This document shows, one piece after another, positions 19,201 to 26,828 of a stretch of DNA of 64,000 bases. Location: NCBI GenBank assembly GCA_014381825.1, contig JACNKX010000072.1:1-64000 (forward strand). Reading direction: 5' to 3'. The notes below the pieces were generated by a model. That model was given only the letters and a program-made list of their open reading frames with translations, was not told the DNA's origin and did no database searches. Both the position numbers and the translations under genes were made by a program. The stretch is from Planctomycetota bacterium (GTDB taxonomy: Bacteria > Planctomycetota > Planctomycetia > Pirellulales > Pirellulaceae). How positions within the stretch are numbered: the stretch's first letter is position 1; every line of letters begins with the position of its first letter.

Positions 19201-19905
19201 GATCTGTTTACCTATTGGAAGTACGGTCCTGAACCTAACTTCACTAGGGATCACTACTACGTTTTCTATTGGGACGGCCAGATTGGAGCCAGGAATATTG
19301 GCGGTGAACTGGTCCTAAGTTTCGAAGATGGCAGGCGTGGCGATGACGATCTAACGAAGAACGGCATCATTGTCGATCCAGGCGGGCCGTTGAGCCATGA
19401 CGTTTCGCCCTGGCAGAACCCGCTGCTCCCCTGGGATGTCAACAATGATGGCTTCGTGTCCCCGAAAGACGCTCTGACGATCATCAACGAATTAGGTGCC
19501 ACGGGAACTTACAAACTGGGGACTGCCCCGACCGTCACTAGTCCACCGAGTCTGTTCGATGTAAACGGCGATAAGTATGTGGCCCCCAGCGATGCGTTGG
19601 CAGTGATCAACTACCTGAATGAAGCCCACATTAGCAGCACGGAGGGCGAAGCGCCCGCGTCTGCTTTCGCAATGTCCAGGTCGCCGAGTGGTTCAACCGG
19701 CGCGATTGCGATGCCAGAGGACGAGTCTGCAGCGATACACACGATTGCAATTTGGCGGCACCACCGAAAACTCCAAGAGCCTGACCAGGGCGCAGTTGCG
19801 GGGTCATCACGTTCTCGTTCTCTGCCCAGGCCAGAGCTTGAGGACATCTTGGATCTGCTAGCGGATGACCTTGCGAATAGTGCACTGGTCGACACCAAAC
19901 CCTGA
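10267..19905 (+). CDS. Giant secreted multidomain dockerin type I protein
   Basis: The product has 3212 residues. The ATG at 10267 follows GGAGG by 11 bases. The basic N-terminus with LEDRRLL (25-31) is a planctomycete export signal. Order: adhesin-like beta-helix (~40-690, ending GTISPGSSPGNLAI); PKD half; CAP/SCP domain (~739-892, with HVRDLHDH and YRVVWFGE); the PKD remainder (~897-957); two PKD domains; a TolB-like propeller (~1157-1518); PKD remainder with DPGVIDSHTIQIAWGDGS; SdrD B-like start VKFNDINGNGARDAGEPG (~1619); second propeller (~1696-2104); SdrD B-like end (DFGNY, ~2125); cadherin-like domain; four ~155-residue repeats (~2237-2875); a Ca-binding acidic segment; choice-of-anchor U-like domain (~2905-3042); dockerin with two F-hands (DVNNDGFVSPKDAL and DVNGDKYVAPSDAL). 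It is probably a surface or extracellular scaffold. Its partners are unknown. Confidence 0.88.
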   Translation: MFKRMRFKPLRPKHRRKRRLVGEKLEDRRLLTTFVFDNDNQNNAWIQAENWSIREADGTISNPNNAVPGLNDQAIVPAGFTASMWYLHTAKQHVDTLIVEDGAHLSINDSTLAVGTNATIDGRFDLGVPSLNNPDSSRIEGTGTLSINNEMRWRGGNLAITTAVSISGTLAIDTLGDRVGSLNSISHTPILTGEINNYGVINVVGPEILTEAESQQFEGRGVVYHNAGGTISNYGELRIPGEVNVLGFESSQGVLNMPGGVLTKHGSGNSYIGVKFENDGLLDVQQGQLALGVGSGGIDDGISSGEFHVGDGGNLASYYSLTTDVNSQFTGASNSSVSIVGGDNRIGGAYNIPTTYIGASGGQVGRLLFVGDGSNVRVNDVILDGGALGGTGVTHVYGDFEWRRGNLGYADTLQIAGTINLHGNTTIVGDDFKGLGSGNSGGNVVINHGTMTWTGAGELRSDPGGEWINEGTIHIQTDAQLGQYDGLLTLRNRGEIIKEADPDDPTQGIGAQNLSVEYIENAGTIELRSGELRHSTRFGCTNNQCGLAVEEGGLVNLAGGNLRSTRRILLDGGTLAGSGDVSAQVNASSGTISPGSSPGNLAINGNLNATGGSLLIEVAGPPRDNGIDAAGVNFDQIVVSGNAAIADLDVEILGDYEPILGDQYTVLTGSSVSGPTTDDADSVGMTVTSSATSIDLEVTSLLNAPPNADAGGPYSATEGADITFDASGSSDPDHVLLSPEDAEFANLINQFRNSNGLPSIPISASLTQVAQMHVRDLHDHQPNTGECNLHSWSANGIWTPVCYTADHAQASGMWDKPREITNGVYASAGYEIASQGYATSHDAVQALANNPSHNAVMLNQGGWSNRSWEAIGAASYQGYRVVWFGELVDPQGEASTPDVLTYEWDFDYDGTTFDSNATGIDHTQSFLNQLGPRTMALRVTDERGASDIATTVLQVDNVAPTFVTSGGNALAVALDENVATVTGSFVDPGLEDVHSLQIDWGDGSDFTNLSLAVGARTLTSSHSYGENITGADRTFQIEITVLDDGNGSDTQTLTLVQPPAHTADAGGPYVTTEGASIELDGSGSSPVSPALFYEWDLDYDGQQFDVDVVGVRPTVVFTDDFDGQVALRITSDAGEDIDVANVTVNNVAPAHTMDVSIEQLTSNTSASLAPLHPTMTLDGRRVAYRSAAEEVSIIDEDSGITTQSVLSATTQPLLSGDGTRLFYERFFTTCVLPNICSERIDHTGIYLADSSDPNSHPRVDLAEFAPSGREVDGFGASTSADGTRIVYQDDFRDGTRIVLGDVTDPANIVATPITAFSDADLEAGRRSIEPAISHDGLWVVFASNQDLTGSNADHNDEIFIYDVSNALLSQVTDTSNADNRTPSISEDGSRIVFRSNGDFSDGNTDGSDELFLFEVDTASFSQLTDTAGELFDAPRISANGERIVFSSTADLTGGNDDGNRELFLIDIDTHAIAQITDTAAVDHRHYAIGSDGTRLAFESTANLTGENSGLVQQVFVAEVPFITQLIATRMSDLDVELRGVFVDPGVIDSHTIQIAWGDGSDPVTIVPDVGARGYETVHRYPTNATNETVTYTIAVTVTDKDGGVAHATTTVDIFPTPTVIEGVKFNDINGNGARDAGEPGLAGWAITIQRMGPYAPFTVITDENGEYRVTVDSATYRVFEQPQVGWSQTLPGPSTERVSVASDGTAGDHHSTSPSISEDGRFVVFASLASNLVDEDSNGVSDVFLHDRWLGETIRVSSDPTAREGALPSYDPVISSDGRWVAFVSEADLIPDRPAHGIPQVYLYDRFSRDLTLASVGAGWNPANAAATAPAISADNLDVVVAFQSAANNLVANDRNEVTDIFWYSHARDRVRRASVDNNGNEANGPSADPSILLTRGGLVSDVKVAFESLASNLVGGDTNQATDVFIRHAQAFSGSTVEFTRTVQVSLNSATGEFGNGPSYDPSLEFGGVSYVTAANNLTLEGGNGTKILHHDFSIQGSLALSLPTLVADNSGSPDTRQGRTVYRAPRIFVAGGSRSADDVLLHDPVAVATTVVSVAHDGGKANRDSFQPQVSDEGVSVVFGSYADNLLDNDDNNAADIFVRDLGTPYTLSLAEGDQASNIDFGNYTTNPPPRIDPIDDVTLPDTSLGTTITMSGITDGGDGGQNISISIEHPTQLDFGPPSYDPTDGTAAVSVRPYVNLPGDFEVSVTLTDDGSPGRSTTTAFTIHVTSVNDPPQLNPNGEFRLDQITPGEVDNDGTLIADLLGSAGTNAVSDPDPDALQGIAIVSTDGEDWQYSVDDGTSWSPVGSLCGSPPIAGTCLSPRVRLLAADLTTRVRVIPTGNGAASFTFTAWDHTQGTNGENADPDNLGNSRSINSAAAVQFISDLPVATNQRPILDNSGNVLVEIDGGSSVADLIASALITDPDLNAKKGVAINELTFPSYTTIASGSSTTRRLGNWQFSTNAGATWKDVFTCGDSQIMCATTQPRLLAAESSNWIRYVGENVSVGVVGSTSSTISGTPSLRFRAWDRVLGNDGATLPLELLDLANSISLESEDAALAGTSHRPVLDDSEELKVAPVLRNEQDGTGTLITDLLNSVLGFDPIMDADEEADEGIAVASYDDANGKWQYSLNSGNSWDLLGPPTGSPSSRLHLLAADTATRIRFTPNSGFKGESTIKFHAWDQTVGVNGDNVPASSLFTTTAISHDLGLARVVVNNNRPVLDSTGDMMLDSIFQNEADNDGTSVHDLLASVAPLDPITDVDGPLEGIAIETFDESNGTWQYSLSNGSIWQPLGPLDSTTILGQVVDQEARLLKSNGPSTRVRFVPNVDFVGTASITFRAWDQESGVNGGTTFSSSYDGASSSLSENVEMAIIVIEPRDTDGIAPDVEDGAPNSGDGNNDGIPDSQQPHVASLPNASDGTYVTIVAEEGTTLHNVQAVTSPDPRRPSGGRNFPVGFFEYEVHGVPSGGTTEVRLIGSGVEDLFTYWKYGPEPNFTRDHYYVFYWDGQIGARNIGGELVLSFEDGRRGDDDLTKNGIIVDPGGPLSHDVSPWQNPLLPWDVNNDGFVSPKDALTIINELGATGTYKLGTAPTVTSPPSLFDVNGDKYVAPSDALAVINYLNEAHISSTEGEAPASAFAMSRSPSGSTGAIAMPEDESAAIHTIAIWRHHRKLQEPDQGAVAGSSRSRSLPRPELEDILDLLADDLANSALVDTKP
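16975..18885 (+). repeat. Four long in-frame repeats within the dockerin protein gene
   Basis: The protein repeats a unit of about 155 residues four times (starting near 16975, 17440, 17950 and 18411). Each starts with RPVLD-like residues, has a WQYS(L/V) strand around an N-G/S-G-x-x-W turn, then RLLAAD and TRVRF.P, and ends with FRAWD. Units are diverged, so the duplication is old. I do not know a named domain for it; the unit resembles Ig-like beta-sandwich repeats of adhesins. Confidence 0.7.
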
Positions 19906-20354
19906 ACTACGTCTCACTCAATCAGTACGAGCAAGGGTACAATTACCAGTTAGCTACCTGAAAGCACAACTCAGGAGTCCGATACAAGTGGGCCATCGCA
20001 AGGAGTGTCAGTTCGTGCACTCGCAGCATTCCTGTGTAAGCACTAAACGACGCACACAATTCGCGGCCGATCTGCCACTGGGATTACTGATGTTGACGCT
20101 CAGTTCGAACGTTACTAACATCCGCCCCCATTCGGGTCGAGGGATTTCGTGACGAAAGCTCGGTAAAGTTTTCGGATTAGCTGGACTTGTTCGGCGACTC
20201 AGGACGAATAATCCTCACAACGAACATTACTGCGCGCAGGCACGATTGCTTGCGTGATCCGTTTCAACAGTCTCAGGGAAGAGACTCGTCTGGCCGCGTT
20301 CGCGTTTTTGGCCATAACACTCTTCCCCGAACACGCGTAGAGGGCGATAGTGCC
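19906..20354 (+). other. Intergenic region before the lipoprotein gene
   Basis: The stretch separates the dockerin gene from the lipoprotein gene on the same strand. A long open frame starts at 20187, but its first 56 codons resemble no known sequence and precede a clear lipoprotein start, so I treat it as untranslated. It probably carries the lipoprotein promoter; no boxes are convincing. Confidence 0.5.
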
Positions 20355-21374
20355 ATGGGTGCGAATCACTCACGTTGGTCTTGGGTTGGAGTTACTGGTT
20401 GTTGTCTGGCATTGACTGCTTTGACCGGCTGCAAGAGCGGCTTCAAAGCTCCAAGTGCTGATTGGTTGAGCTGGACAAAACCAAAGCCGGCCGCAAATTC
20501 TCTGACAAGCGCGCCTAGGAAACCGTCTGTAGGCGCTTTACCGAATCCTTCAGCCACAACGGCAGGTGCTGCCTCGCCCTACGGCCAGACGGGATTCGCC
20601 CAAAACGCAACGGGTCAAAGTGGCTACGGCGGCCGTGGCACGACCGGTTACCAAACTGGGCCATATAATACGGGTTCCGCGGGAGGGTATCCTTCTGCGT
20701 CTTCGGGTATCGCTGGCGCGCAAGGCGCTGGTGCTGCCGGTCCTTACCGTTCGCCATATCAAGCGGCTCAGGACACATCACCCAGGTACAACACGGGAGC
20801 AGGCTACGGTGTGGCTGACACGCGTGGCGCGGCAGGCTATCAAGCAAGCCCGGCAGCCAGTGGCAGTGGCAACCAGTCTTGGAACTCCGACGCATACCGG
20901 CGTGGCGGTGATACCTACGGCGGTGGCCAAGCCGCAGCCTCGCCTTACGGTTCGACGCAAGCCACCAGCAGCGGCCAGACGTCGGGCAACACTGCAAACA
21001 TGAGTTATCCGCAGGCGCGGGCCCCATACGCGTCCAGCGGCTATGATGCCAATGTCCAAAGCGGATATCAGCAACCAGCCGCGTATCAGCAAGCTCCTCA
21101 AGGTAGCAGTTCGACCGCAACTCATGCTTATGCCAGCGACACGGGGGATTCGGCTTACCCGACCACTTCGCCAAGCTCTTATGAATCTAGCTCGACGGGC
21201 ACGTATCGCCCTGGCAGCACGAGCCGCGACACCGGGGCTCTATCCAGCCCGACTTCAGCTTCATCATCGGCCAACGCCTACCCAACGGCAGGCGGCGCAG
21301 CACCAGCGACCGCGAATCAATCGTGGAGCTATGGAGACGGAGGACAGTATCAGCCGACCGGTGGTCAATACTAA
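20355..21374 (+). CDS. Low-complexity Gly/Ser/Gln/Tyr-rich lipoprotein
   Basis: The 339-residue product starts with a type II signal peptide: MGANHSRWSWVG, a hydrophobic stretch and the lipobox LTGC followed by Lys, so it should be lipid-anchored. The mature part has no predicted fold. It is built of Gly, Ala, Ser, Thr, Gln, Pro and Tyr with recurring SPYG, GYQ, GAGY and SSGY patterns and few charged residues, resembling disordered, phase-separating or adhesive proteins. The ATG at 20355 is chosen because it places the signal peptide at the N-terminus. No functional family is recognised. It ends before a strong hairpin terminator. Confidence 0.8.
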   Translation: MGANHSRWSWVGVTGCCLALTALTGCKSGFKAPSADWLSWTKPKPAANSLTSAPRKPSVGALPNPSATTAGAASPYGQTGFAQNATGQSGYGGRGTTGYQTGPYNTGSAGGYPSASSGIAGAQGAGAAGPYRSPYQAAQDTSPRYNTGAGYGVADTRGAAGYQASPAASGSGNQSWNSDAYRRGGDTYGGGQAAASPYGSTQATSSGQTSGNTANMSYPQARAPYASSGYDANVQSGYQQPAAYQQAPQGSSSTATHAYASDTGDSAYPTTSPSSYESSSTGTYRPGSTSRDTGALSSPTSASSSANAYPTAGGAAPATANQSWSYGDGGQYQPTGGQY

Positions 21375-21405
21375 GCTGAGAGCTGTATCACAGACGAAAC
21401 AACGC

Positions 21406-21438
21406 GAACGGGCGAGCAGCAATGCTCGCCCGTTCTTC
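21406..21438. terminator. Bidirectional terminator hairpin with GCAA tetraloop
   Basis: A 13-bp stem (21406-21418 with 21423-21435, core AACGGGCGAGCA) closes a GCAA loop. A short T-rich run follows on the plus strand, while the minus strand is less T-rich. It lies between the convergent lipoprotein and cyclase genes and probably serves both. Confidence 0.8.
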
Positions 21439-21460
21439 GTTTCTTGATCGTCTGCAAACA

Positions 21461-22468
21461 CTAAAACGAAGCGATCGGGTTCAGCGGCGAACCAGTTCCA
21501 CCTTCAACGGGAATCGGCGCTGCCGTGATCAGAAAGTCCCAACGCTTGAGTTGCGCGCACGTCTGGCCCACTGATTCCAAGTCGCAATTGTCAAAGATAT
21601 GAACTCCCATCGAGTTTAACGTCAGCAGGTGAATAGGATGCGTCATTCCGGGGATTCCCGACGGCATCACGTCCATCGCCGCATCGCTGCCAACCATCGC
21701 GACATCCCTCTGACGAATCCACTTTGCACACGAAGCGTGCAGCCCCGCAGCTCCCATGTCAGCGACGCTCCACGGACCTTTCGCGGCTCGCCTTGCCCAG
21801 CGACCGGTTCGAAAGAAAACCACATCCCCGCTGCTAACTTTCACTCCGGCTCGGTTCTCCCAAGCAGTGAGTTCTTCTGGATAGATCGGTGTGCCGGGTT
21901 CCAAGTACTCGACTCCACGAAGCGCAGGAATGTCGATCAACACACCGCGAGTGAAGACCCCGTTCTTGGCATTGTGGATACTCAGCTTCGCCGTTCCTTG
22001 CGCGGTAATCTCCGTCTTGGAGAAACCGTTAAACATCTTTCCTTGATAGAGAAGATGGCAAAGTGAATCCATGTGTGTGTGAGCGAATCCGTGGTACAAG
22101 ACGCTGTAGTTGTCCACCGCCCATTGGTTACCTGGCTCGTTACCAGTCTTCAGCATCACTTGGATGAACGGATCAGGGTTGTCCGCCGCTTCAACTTCCT
22201 CGGCATTGCGTGCTAACGAAACAGAGATACCTTCTCTCACGAGCCTAGCCGCCTGCTTACGCTTCATTGGAGTAATCAAGTTCAAAGCTCCGAGCTGATC
22301 ATCTTTGCCCCACCGACCCCAGTTCGATAGCTCCGAATGTAATCGCTCAACATCGGCCTTGGTCATCTCACGCGGTGATTGCGCGTAAAGAGTTCTCTGA
22401 CACGCGGAGGCGGCTAAACTCGCGAGCAACAAGCACGGAACCATTGTGTTATAGATCTGACGTACCAT
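21461..22468 (-). CDS. Secreted cyclase-family (kynurenine formamidase-like) hydrolase
   Basis: The 335-residue product belongs to the putative cyclase / arylformamidase family of metal-dependent hydrolases. The metal-binding motif appears as HGFAHTHMDSLCH (family form HxGTHxDxxxH), with a later SGDVVFFRTG and DAAMD. An N-terminal signal sequence (LLLASLAASACQRTLYAQS) indicates export. The start at 22468 is preceded by AAGGA; a GTG 21 bases earlier is possible. The substrate cannot be told from sequence: family members open cyclic amides, esters or formyl groups. It is divergent from the phosphodiesterase gene, 145 bases away. Confidence 0.82.
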   Translation of the reverse strand: MVRQIYNTMVPCLLLASLAASACQRTLYAQSPREMTKADVERLHSELSNWGRWGKDDQLGALNLITPMKRKQAARLVREGISVSLARNAEEVEAADNPDPFIQVMLKTGNEPGNQWAVDNYSVLYHGFAHTHMDSLCHLLYQGKMFNGFSKTEITAQGTAKLSIHNAKNGVFTRGVLIDIPALRGVEYLEPGTPIYPEELTAWENRAGVKVSSGDVVFFRTGRWARRAAKGPWSVADMGAAGLHASCAKWIRQRDVAMVGSDAAMDVMPSGIPGMTHPIHLLTLNSMGVHIFDNCDLESVGQTCAQLKRWDFLITAAPIPVEGGTGSPLNPIASF

Positions 22469-22613
22469 TTGGCTTGGTCCTTTTCTCACTTGTACCGCTG
22501 AAACTCAGTTCGCGATCAGTCTAAACTGACGGACGACTGTAAACAACGGTTGACGCTGTCGGTAACACCAAGCCAGAATGCTCGGAGGTATCCGACGCAC
22601 AACTAGAGAACAA

Positions 22614-23666
22614 ATGATGCAGCTTACAAGACTCCTGCTTGCCCTACTCTTGGCGACGAGTACGCCAATAGTAGATGCTAAAGCTCCGATCGTGATCGCG
22701 CACCGTGGCGCTTCCGGATACTTGCCCGAGCATACCCTCGCGGCGAAAGCTCTCGCGCATGGCATGGGCGCTGATTATCTCGAACAAGACGTGGTTCTCA
22801 CCAAAGACAGCATTCCAATCGTCTTGCACGACATTCATTTGGATACCGTGACGAATGTTACGGAACTATTCCCTGATCGACAGCGCGACGACGGACGATA
22901 TTACGCGATTGACTTTACGGTTGCGGAAGTGAAACGGCTCCGAGCTACCGAGCGAGTCGATGCGAAAACCAACAAGACGGTCTTCCCACGACGGTTTCCG
23001 CCCCATGCGTCACATTTCACCGTGCCAACACTCGCAGAAGAGTTAGAGTTGATCCAGGGTTTAAACAAATCCTCCGGTCGCCAAGCTGGCATCTATACGG
23101 AGATCAAATCCCCGGCTTGGCATCGAAGCGAAGGCAAGGACATCAGCAAGATCGTACTCGAGGTACTAGGACGTTACGGCTATCGTGAAGCGAGCGACGC
23201 GGCGTATCTCCAGTGCTTCGATGTTGTCGAAACGAAACGACTTCGACAGGAGCTAAACTGTCGCCTGAAGCTCGTACAGCTGCTTGGTGCCAATAATTGG
23301 AAAGAAGTTGATTCTGACTTCGATCTCGAGGAATTAGCAAGGTCCATGCGCGAGATCGCGAAATACGCCGAGGGGATTGGGCCTCGCATGTCTGACGTCG
23401 TTCGTGGCCGGGGGACAGACGGCAACCTCATCGTCACTTCTCTAGTGGCTGTAGCTCACCAACATGGGCTCGTCGTCCATCCTTACACGCTACGTGCAGA
23501 TGCGTTGCCAGGCTACAGCGAGAGTTTCGACGAACTTGTGAAACACTTTTCCGTGGATGCAAAAGTTGACGGACTCTTCACCGACTTCCCCGATCAAGCT
23601 TTGCGCGCCCGCAATCACCATTTGCCGGAGTCGAAAGCGACCGAAGACACGTCGGCCCCTAGATAA
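22614..23666 (+). CDS. glpQ: Secreted glycerophosphodiester phosphodiesterase
   Basis: The 350-residue enzyme matches the GlpQ family, which hydrolyses deacylated phospholipids to glycerol 3-phosphate and an alcohol. The sequence shows HRGASGYLPEHT near the mature N-terminus, then YLEQDVVLTKD, PIVLHD and YTEIKSP, the usual acid/base and Ca-binding elements. A signal peptide (LLLALLLATSTPIVDA) precedes it. The ATG at 22614 is chosen to begin at this signal; an upstream ATG at 22578 gives 12 extra polar residues. Length is close to that of periplasmic GlpQ. Its 3' end overlaps the convergent U32 peptidase gene by 8 bases. Confidence 0.88.
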   Translation: MMQLTRLLLALLLATSTPIVDAKAPIVIAHRGASGYLPEHTLAAKALAHGMGADYLEQDVVLTKDSIPIVLHDIHLDTVTNVTELFPDRQRDDGRYYAIDFTVAEVKRLRATERVDAKTNKTVFPRRFPPHASHFTVPTLAEELELIQGLNKSSGRQAGIYTEIKSPAWHRSEGKDISKIVLEVLGRYGYREASDAAYLQCFDVVETKRLRQELNCRLKLVQLLGANNWKEVDSDFDLEELARSMREIAKYAEGIGPRMSDVVRGRGTDGNLIVTSLVAVAHQHGLVVHPYTLRADALPGYSESFDELVKHFSVDAKVDGLFTDFPDQALRARNHHLPESKATEDTSAPR

Positions 23667-26199
23667 TCGCCAGCGGATTGCGTCGTTCTTCAAGCGTGCC
23701 GCGAGTAACTCCAACGCGGTTGCTGGCTTGCAATTGCTTCCAGACATCTCCGGCCTTGACTCGATCGGCAAGTAGATCGCGGTATAGCGTAAAGATCTGA
23801 CTAATTTGCTCCTCGTTATCGCTAAGTAGCTCGATGCGGAAGTCACGAATGCCCTTGGCAAGCAAAGTCGGCACAGCCTCAGCAGCACTCTGAGGTGTCG
23901 CGTTGAACAAGGTATTCCGACATCCGACATCCGCCGTGAGAAGATGTTCCTTGCCGATCCTGTCGCGCAGTTTTACTTCATGAAAATCGCAAGGTCTGCC
24001 GCAGTTCGTCTTGTTGGTTCCCGGAGACATCACCGCGCAGAAGACACAATGCTCCATGTGGAACATCGGCATATGTTGGTGGATGACAACCTCCAGCCAT
24101 TGCGATGGTACCGCAGCCACGAGGTCCAGCAATTGGTCTCGATTCAGATCGTATGACGCAGTGAGACGTTGCGCACCGCGGTCAACCAAGAAATGTGCCG
24201 TTAACTCGTTCGCCACATTGAGCGAGGAGTCTGCGACAAACGGGACGCCTTGCTGTCGGTAGAACTCCATCCCCGCCAAATTTCGGACCAGAATGCCATC
24301 CGCGTCATGACGCATCAACACACGAAAGATACCTAGCTCGTCGGGCTTCTGAATGCGCGGCGTGGCCACATAAATCACGGTATTCGATGTGTGCGCGATC
24401 GATACTGCTTCGCCGTACTCACGAATATCTTGAAAATCGACGTAGACCTCGGCAACGTCATGTTTCAACACGCTTCTTAACTGATCGAGCGATCGACAGA
24501 GGACTCGCAATCGTGGCTCCGTATCGACCACGTTTTCGGACGCGCGAACGATGGCCAACTGCGGCAGCACATCTTCCGTCGCGATCTGATGAGTCGGCAT
24601 CATCTCGGTCGTATCGAGCTGCTCAATCAGTTCGCGGCGCAGTTTGCCAAGCACGCTGAGGGGCACCATTGGGCTGCCCGCGATCTTGGCATCGAGCTGT
24701 CGCAGCTCATAGACCGTTCCGCCGAGCCGACTCAGTTGTTTCTGTAGAACCTCTTCCGTCAATGGATGACGCGTTGCGAGTTCGAGTGGCTCGGCAGAGA
24801 CGACCTGACATTTCAAGCCGTTCGTCGTTCGACCTTGAATTCGAAGTGGTTGCCCGGCGCGGGCCGTTACTTGCAAATCCAAATCCACGCGTCGCACGGC
24901 ATCTGCTTGCGTGTACGTTGCACGCAACCGCTTGGTAAGTTTGGGGTCATCCGTTTTCCAAACGCGCTGTCCGACATGAACTCGGCGAAGATCCATCGCT
25001 TCCCAATCGAACGTCAACTCCACGACGCCCGTGGTGACCGGATCATTTTGTTTCTGGCCATCCGCATAAACTTGATAGACTCGCCCACCTTGCTCGTCAT
25101 TGTTTTCTCGGTCACCTTCGAACACGATTCCGTCGCCGCGCGAAATCGAACACTCAAGCTCAATACTCACACGATCGCCGTCGAGGCTCTGGACTGTTCC
25201 AAGCGGCACTCCGCGTTTCGCCGAACTCAGTCCTGGCACCAACATCTTATGATCGCAGCCCTGCAGCCATCCGGGCGAGAAGCCTCGGGAGAATGACAGC
25301 TCCATCTCTTGCACTTGTCGCATTGAAAAATGTACCGGTGTTCCTTCCATCGCATCATCAATGGCTTGCCGATAATGCCGGGTGATGTTCGCGACGTACT
25401 CCGGCGTTTTCAATCGCCCCTCGATCTTGAACGAACAAACGCCAGCATCGATCAACTCGGGAGTCAGCTCATACGCAGCGAGGTCTTGAGGACTGAGTAA
25501 GTAACGAACACGTTCGAGATCCACGTCCTCACCATCGCAAATCAGATCGTACGCCAACCGGCAGGCCTGAGCACACTGGCCGCGGTTCGCGCTTCGACCA
25601 CCAAGCGATTCGCTCGTCAAGCATTGCCCAGAGTAAGCGACGCACAAAGCTCCATGGACAAAGACCTCCAGCGGCATCTCTGTCTGCGCATGAATCTTGC
25701 TAATCTCCTCGATCGAGAGCTCGCGGGCCAACACAACTCGCTCGATGCCAAGTTCCTCGGCAACCTGAATGCATTCCGAACTCGTGAGCGTCATTTGTGT
25801 CGAAGCATGGATGCCTAGGTCTGGACTGATACCACGCACCAGACGAGCAACTCCAACGTCCTGGACCAAAACCGCGTCCACACCCGCTGCGGCGATCTTA
25901 CGGACTAGACCTTCCACTTCCGCAAGCTCACTGGGAAATGCCAAGGTGTTCAGCGTCACATAAGCCTTCACCCCCCTGCGATGAACGAATTCCATCAACT
26001 CGGGCAGATCGCCGATGGCGATATTCTTGGCTCGCTCGCGGGCGTTGAAGCCACAATCGAGTCCAAAATAGATGGCATCCGCCCCATTCTCGACCGCGGC
26101 ACGGACACAGTCCCAATCGCCTGCTGGCGCAAGAAGTTCGGGAGGCTGCTGTAAAGGAGCCATGTCTTGATGCTCATGGATCGGTGAACGCGAATTCAT
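23659..26199 (-). CDS. U32 family peptidase, RlhA-like
   Basis: The 846-residue protein has a U32 domain (PELLAPAGDWDCVRAAVENG at the start) with the conserved cysteine cluster in YSGQC...NRGQCAQACR, a middle DUF3656-like collagenase region (~370-520), and a second Cys-rich part near the C-terminus (HCVFCAVMSPGTNKTNCGRPC). E. coli RlhA of this family introduces hydroxycytidine in 23S rRNA and needs iron and prephenate-related cofactors; RlhA itself is shorter (about 650 residues), so rRNA hydroxylation is the best guess and not certain. A start at 26163, which begins MAPLQQPPELLAP, is equally possible. Convergent with glpQ. Confidence 0.85.
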   Translation of the reverse strand: MNSRSPIHEHQDMAPLQQPPELLAPAGDWDCVRAAVENGADAIYFGLDCGFNARERAKNIAIGDLPELMEFVHRRGVKAYVTLNTLAFPSELAEVEGLVRKIAAAGVDAVLVQDVGVARLVRGISPDLGIHASTQMTLTSSECIQVAEELGIERVVLARELSIEEISKIHAQTEMPLEVFVHGALCVAYSGQCLTSESLGGRSANRGQCAQACRLAYDLICDGEDVDLERVRYLLSPQDLAAYELTPELIDAGVCSFKIEGRLKTPEYVANITRHYRQAIDDAMEGTPVHFSMRQVQEMELSFSRGFSPGWLQGCDHKMLVPGLSSAKRGVPLGTVQSLDGDRVSIELECSISRGDGIVFEGDRENNDEQGGRVYQVYADGQKQNDPVTTGVVELTFDWEAMDLRRVHVGQRVWKTDDPKLTKRLRATYTQADAVRRVDLDLQVTARAGQPLRIQGRTTNGLKCQVVSAEPLELATRHPLTEEVLQKQLSRLGGTVYELRQLDAKIAGSPMVPLSVLGKLRRELIEQLDTTEMMPTHQIATEDVLPQLAIVRASENVVDTEPRLRVLCRSLDQLRSVLKHDVAEVYVDFQDIREYGEAVSIAHTSNTVIYVATPRIQKPDELGIFRVLMRHDADGILVRNLAGMEFYRQQGVPFVADSSLNVANELTAHFLVDRGAQRLTASYDLNRDQLLDLVAAVPSQWLEVVIHQHMPMFHMEHCVFCAVMSPGTNKTNCGRPCDFHEVKLRDRIGKEHLLTADVGCRNTLFNATPQSAAEAVPTLLAKGIRDFRIELLSDNEEQISQIFTLYRDLLADRVKAGDVWKQLQASNRVGVTRGTLEERRNPLAII

Positions 26200-26828
26200 C
26201 GAGTGTACCGCGAACCCGCGTTGGCGGGCAGTGGCGGCTAACTTGGTTCGAGACTAGCAGCAGTATGCGCAAGGGTGCGTCGTCGGTTGAATTCTCTCCG
26301 CGTTTGTCACATGCCAAGTAGCGATGTAGATGTTTTGGACGCTGAGGTGGCTGCCGACGGGTGTTTTCGGGTGATGAACCTAGGAGTTCTTGATTGTGTC
26401 ACCAGCGGCACACTTGGGCAGCCATCGCCGCGCAGTCGTCTCATCTCCAACGCAGACCGAGGAAGTCTCACTCGGCTTCTCAGTGACCGCATCAAGTCAC
26501 ATTGAAATTGGGCCGCTCCCGCCATGACCGCCTCCGGCGCACCAACTCAACGACGATCATGCGACAGCCGGGCGACAGGGCGGTGAGCTGGTGCAAAACG
26601 AAGTGACGCTGCATACGAAAGGGTTGGTTAGGGTGCCTCCCAGTTTCCGGGATGGCGGCGAACATTGCTCACCATCTCATATTCGAGTTGAGCATCGTCG
26701 ACCGCCAACCAATTTCCTTATCCACGCTTCGGGCCGCCAACTGGTCTCGAAATAGCAAGCATATCTCGCAGTCTCGTAATTGCGTCGTTTGATGACACAG
26801 CAACAGCAAAACCGATGTCAGATGGTGT
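26200..26828. other. Intergenic region without recognised feature
   Basis: This 629-base stretch lies between the U32 peptidase and DUF5690 genes. Short frames on both strands have no plausible protein features. Nothing repetitive, no tRNA and no clear terminator was found. Confidence 0.5.

Noticed and set aside
20515-21174. Minus-strand frame of 219 codons opposite the low-complexity lipoprotein
   Set aside because: It mirrors repetitive codons of the lipoprotein gene; the product has no domain and no ribosome site.
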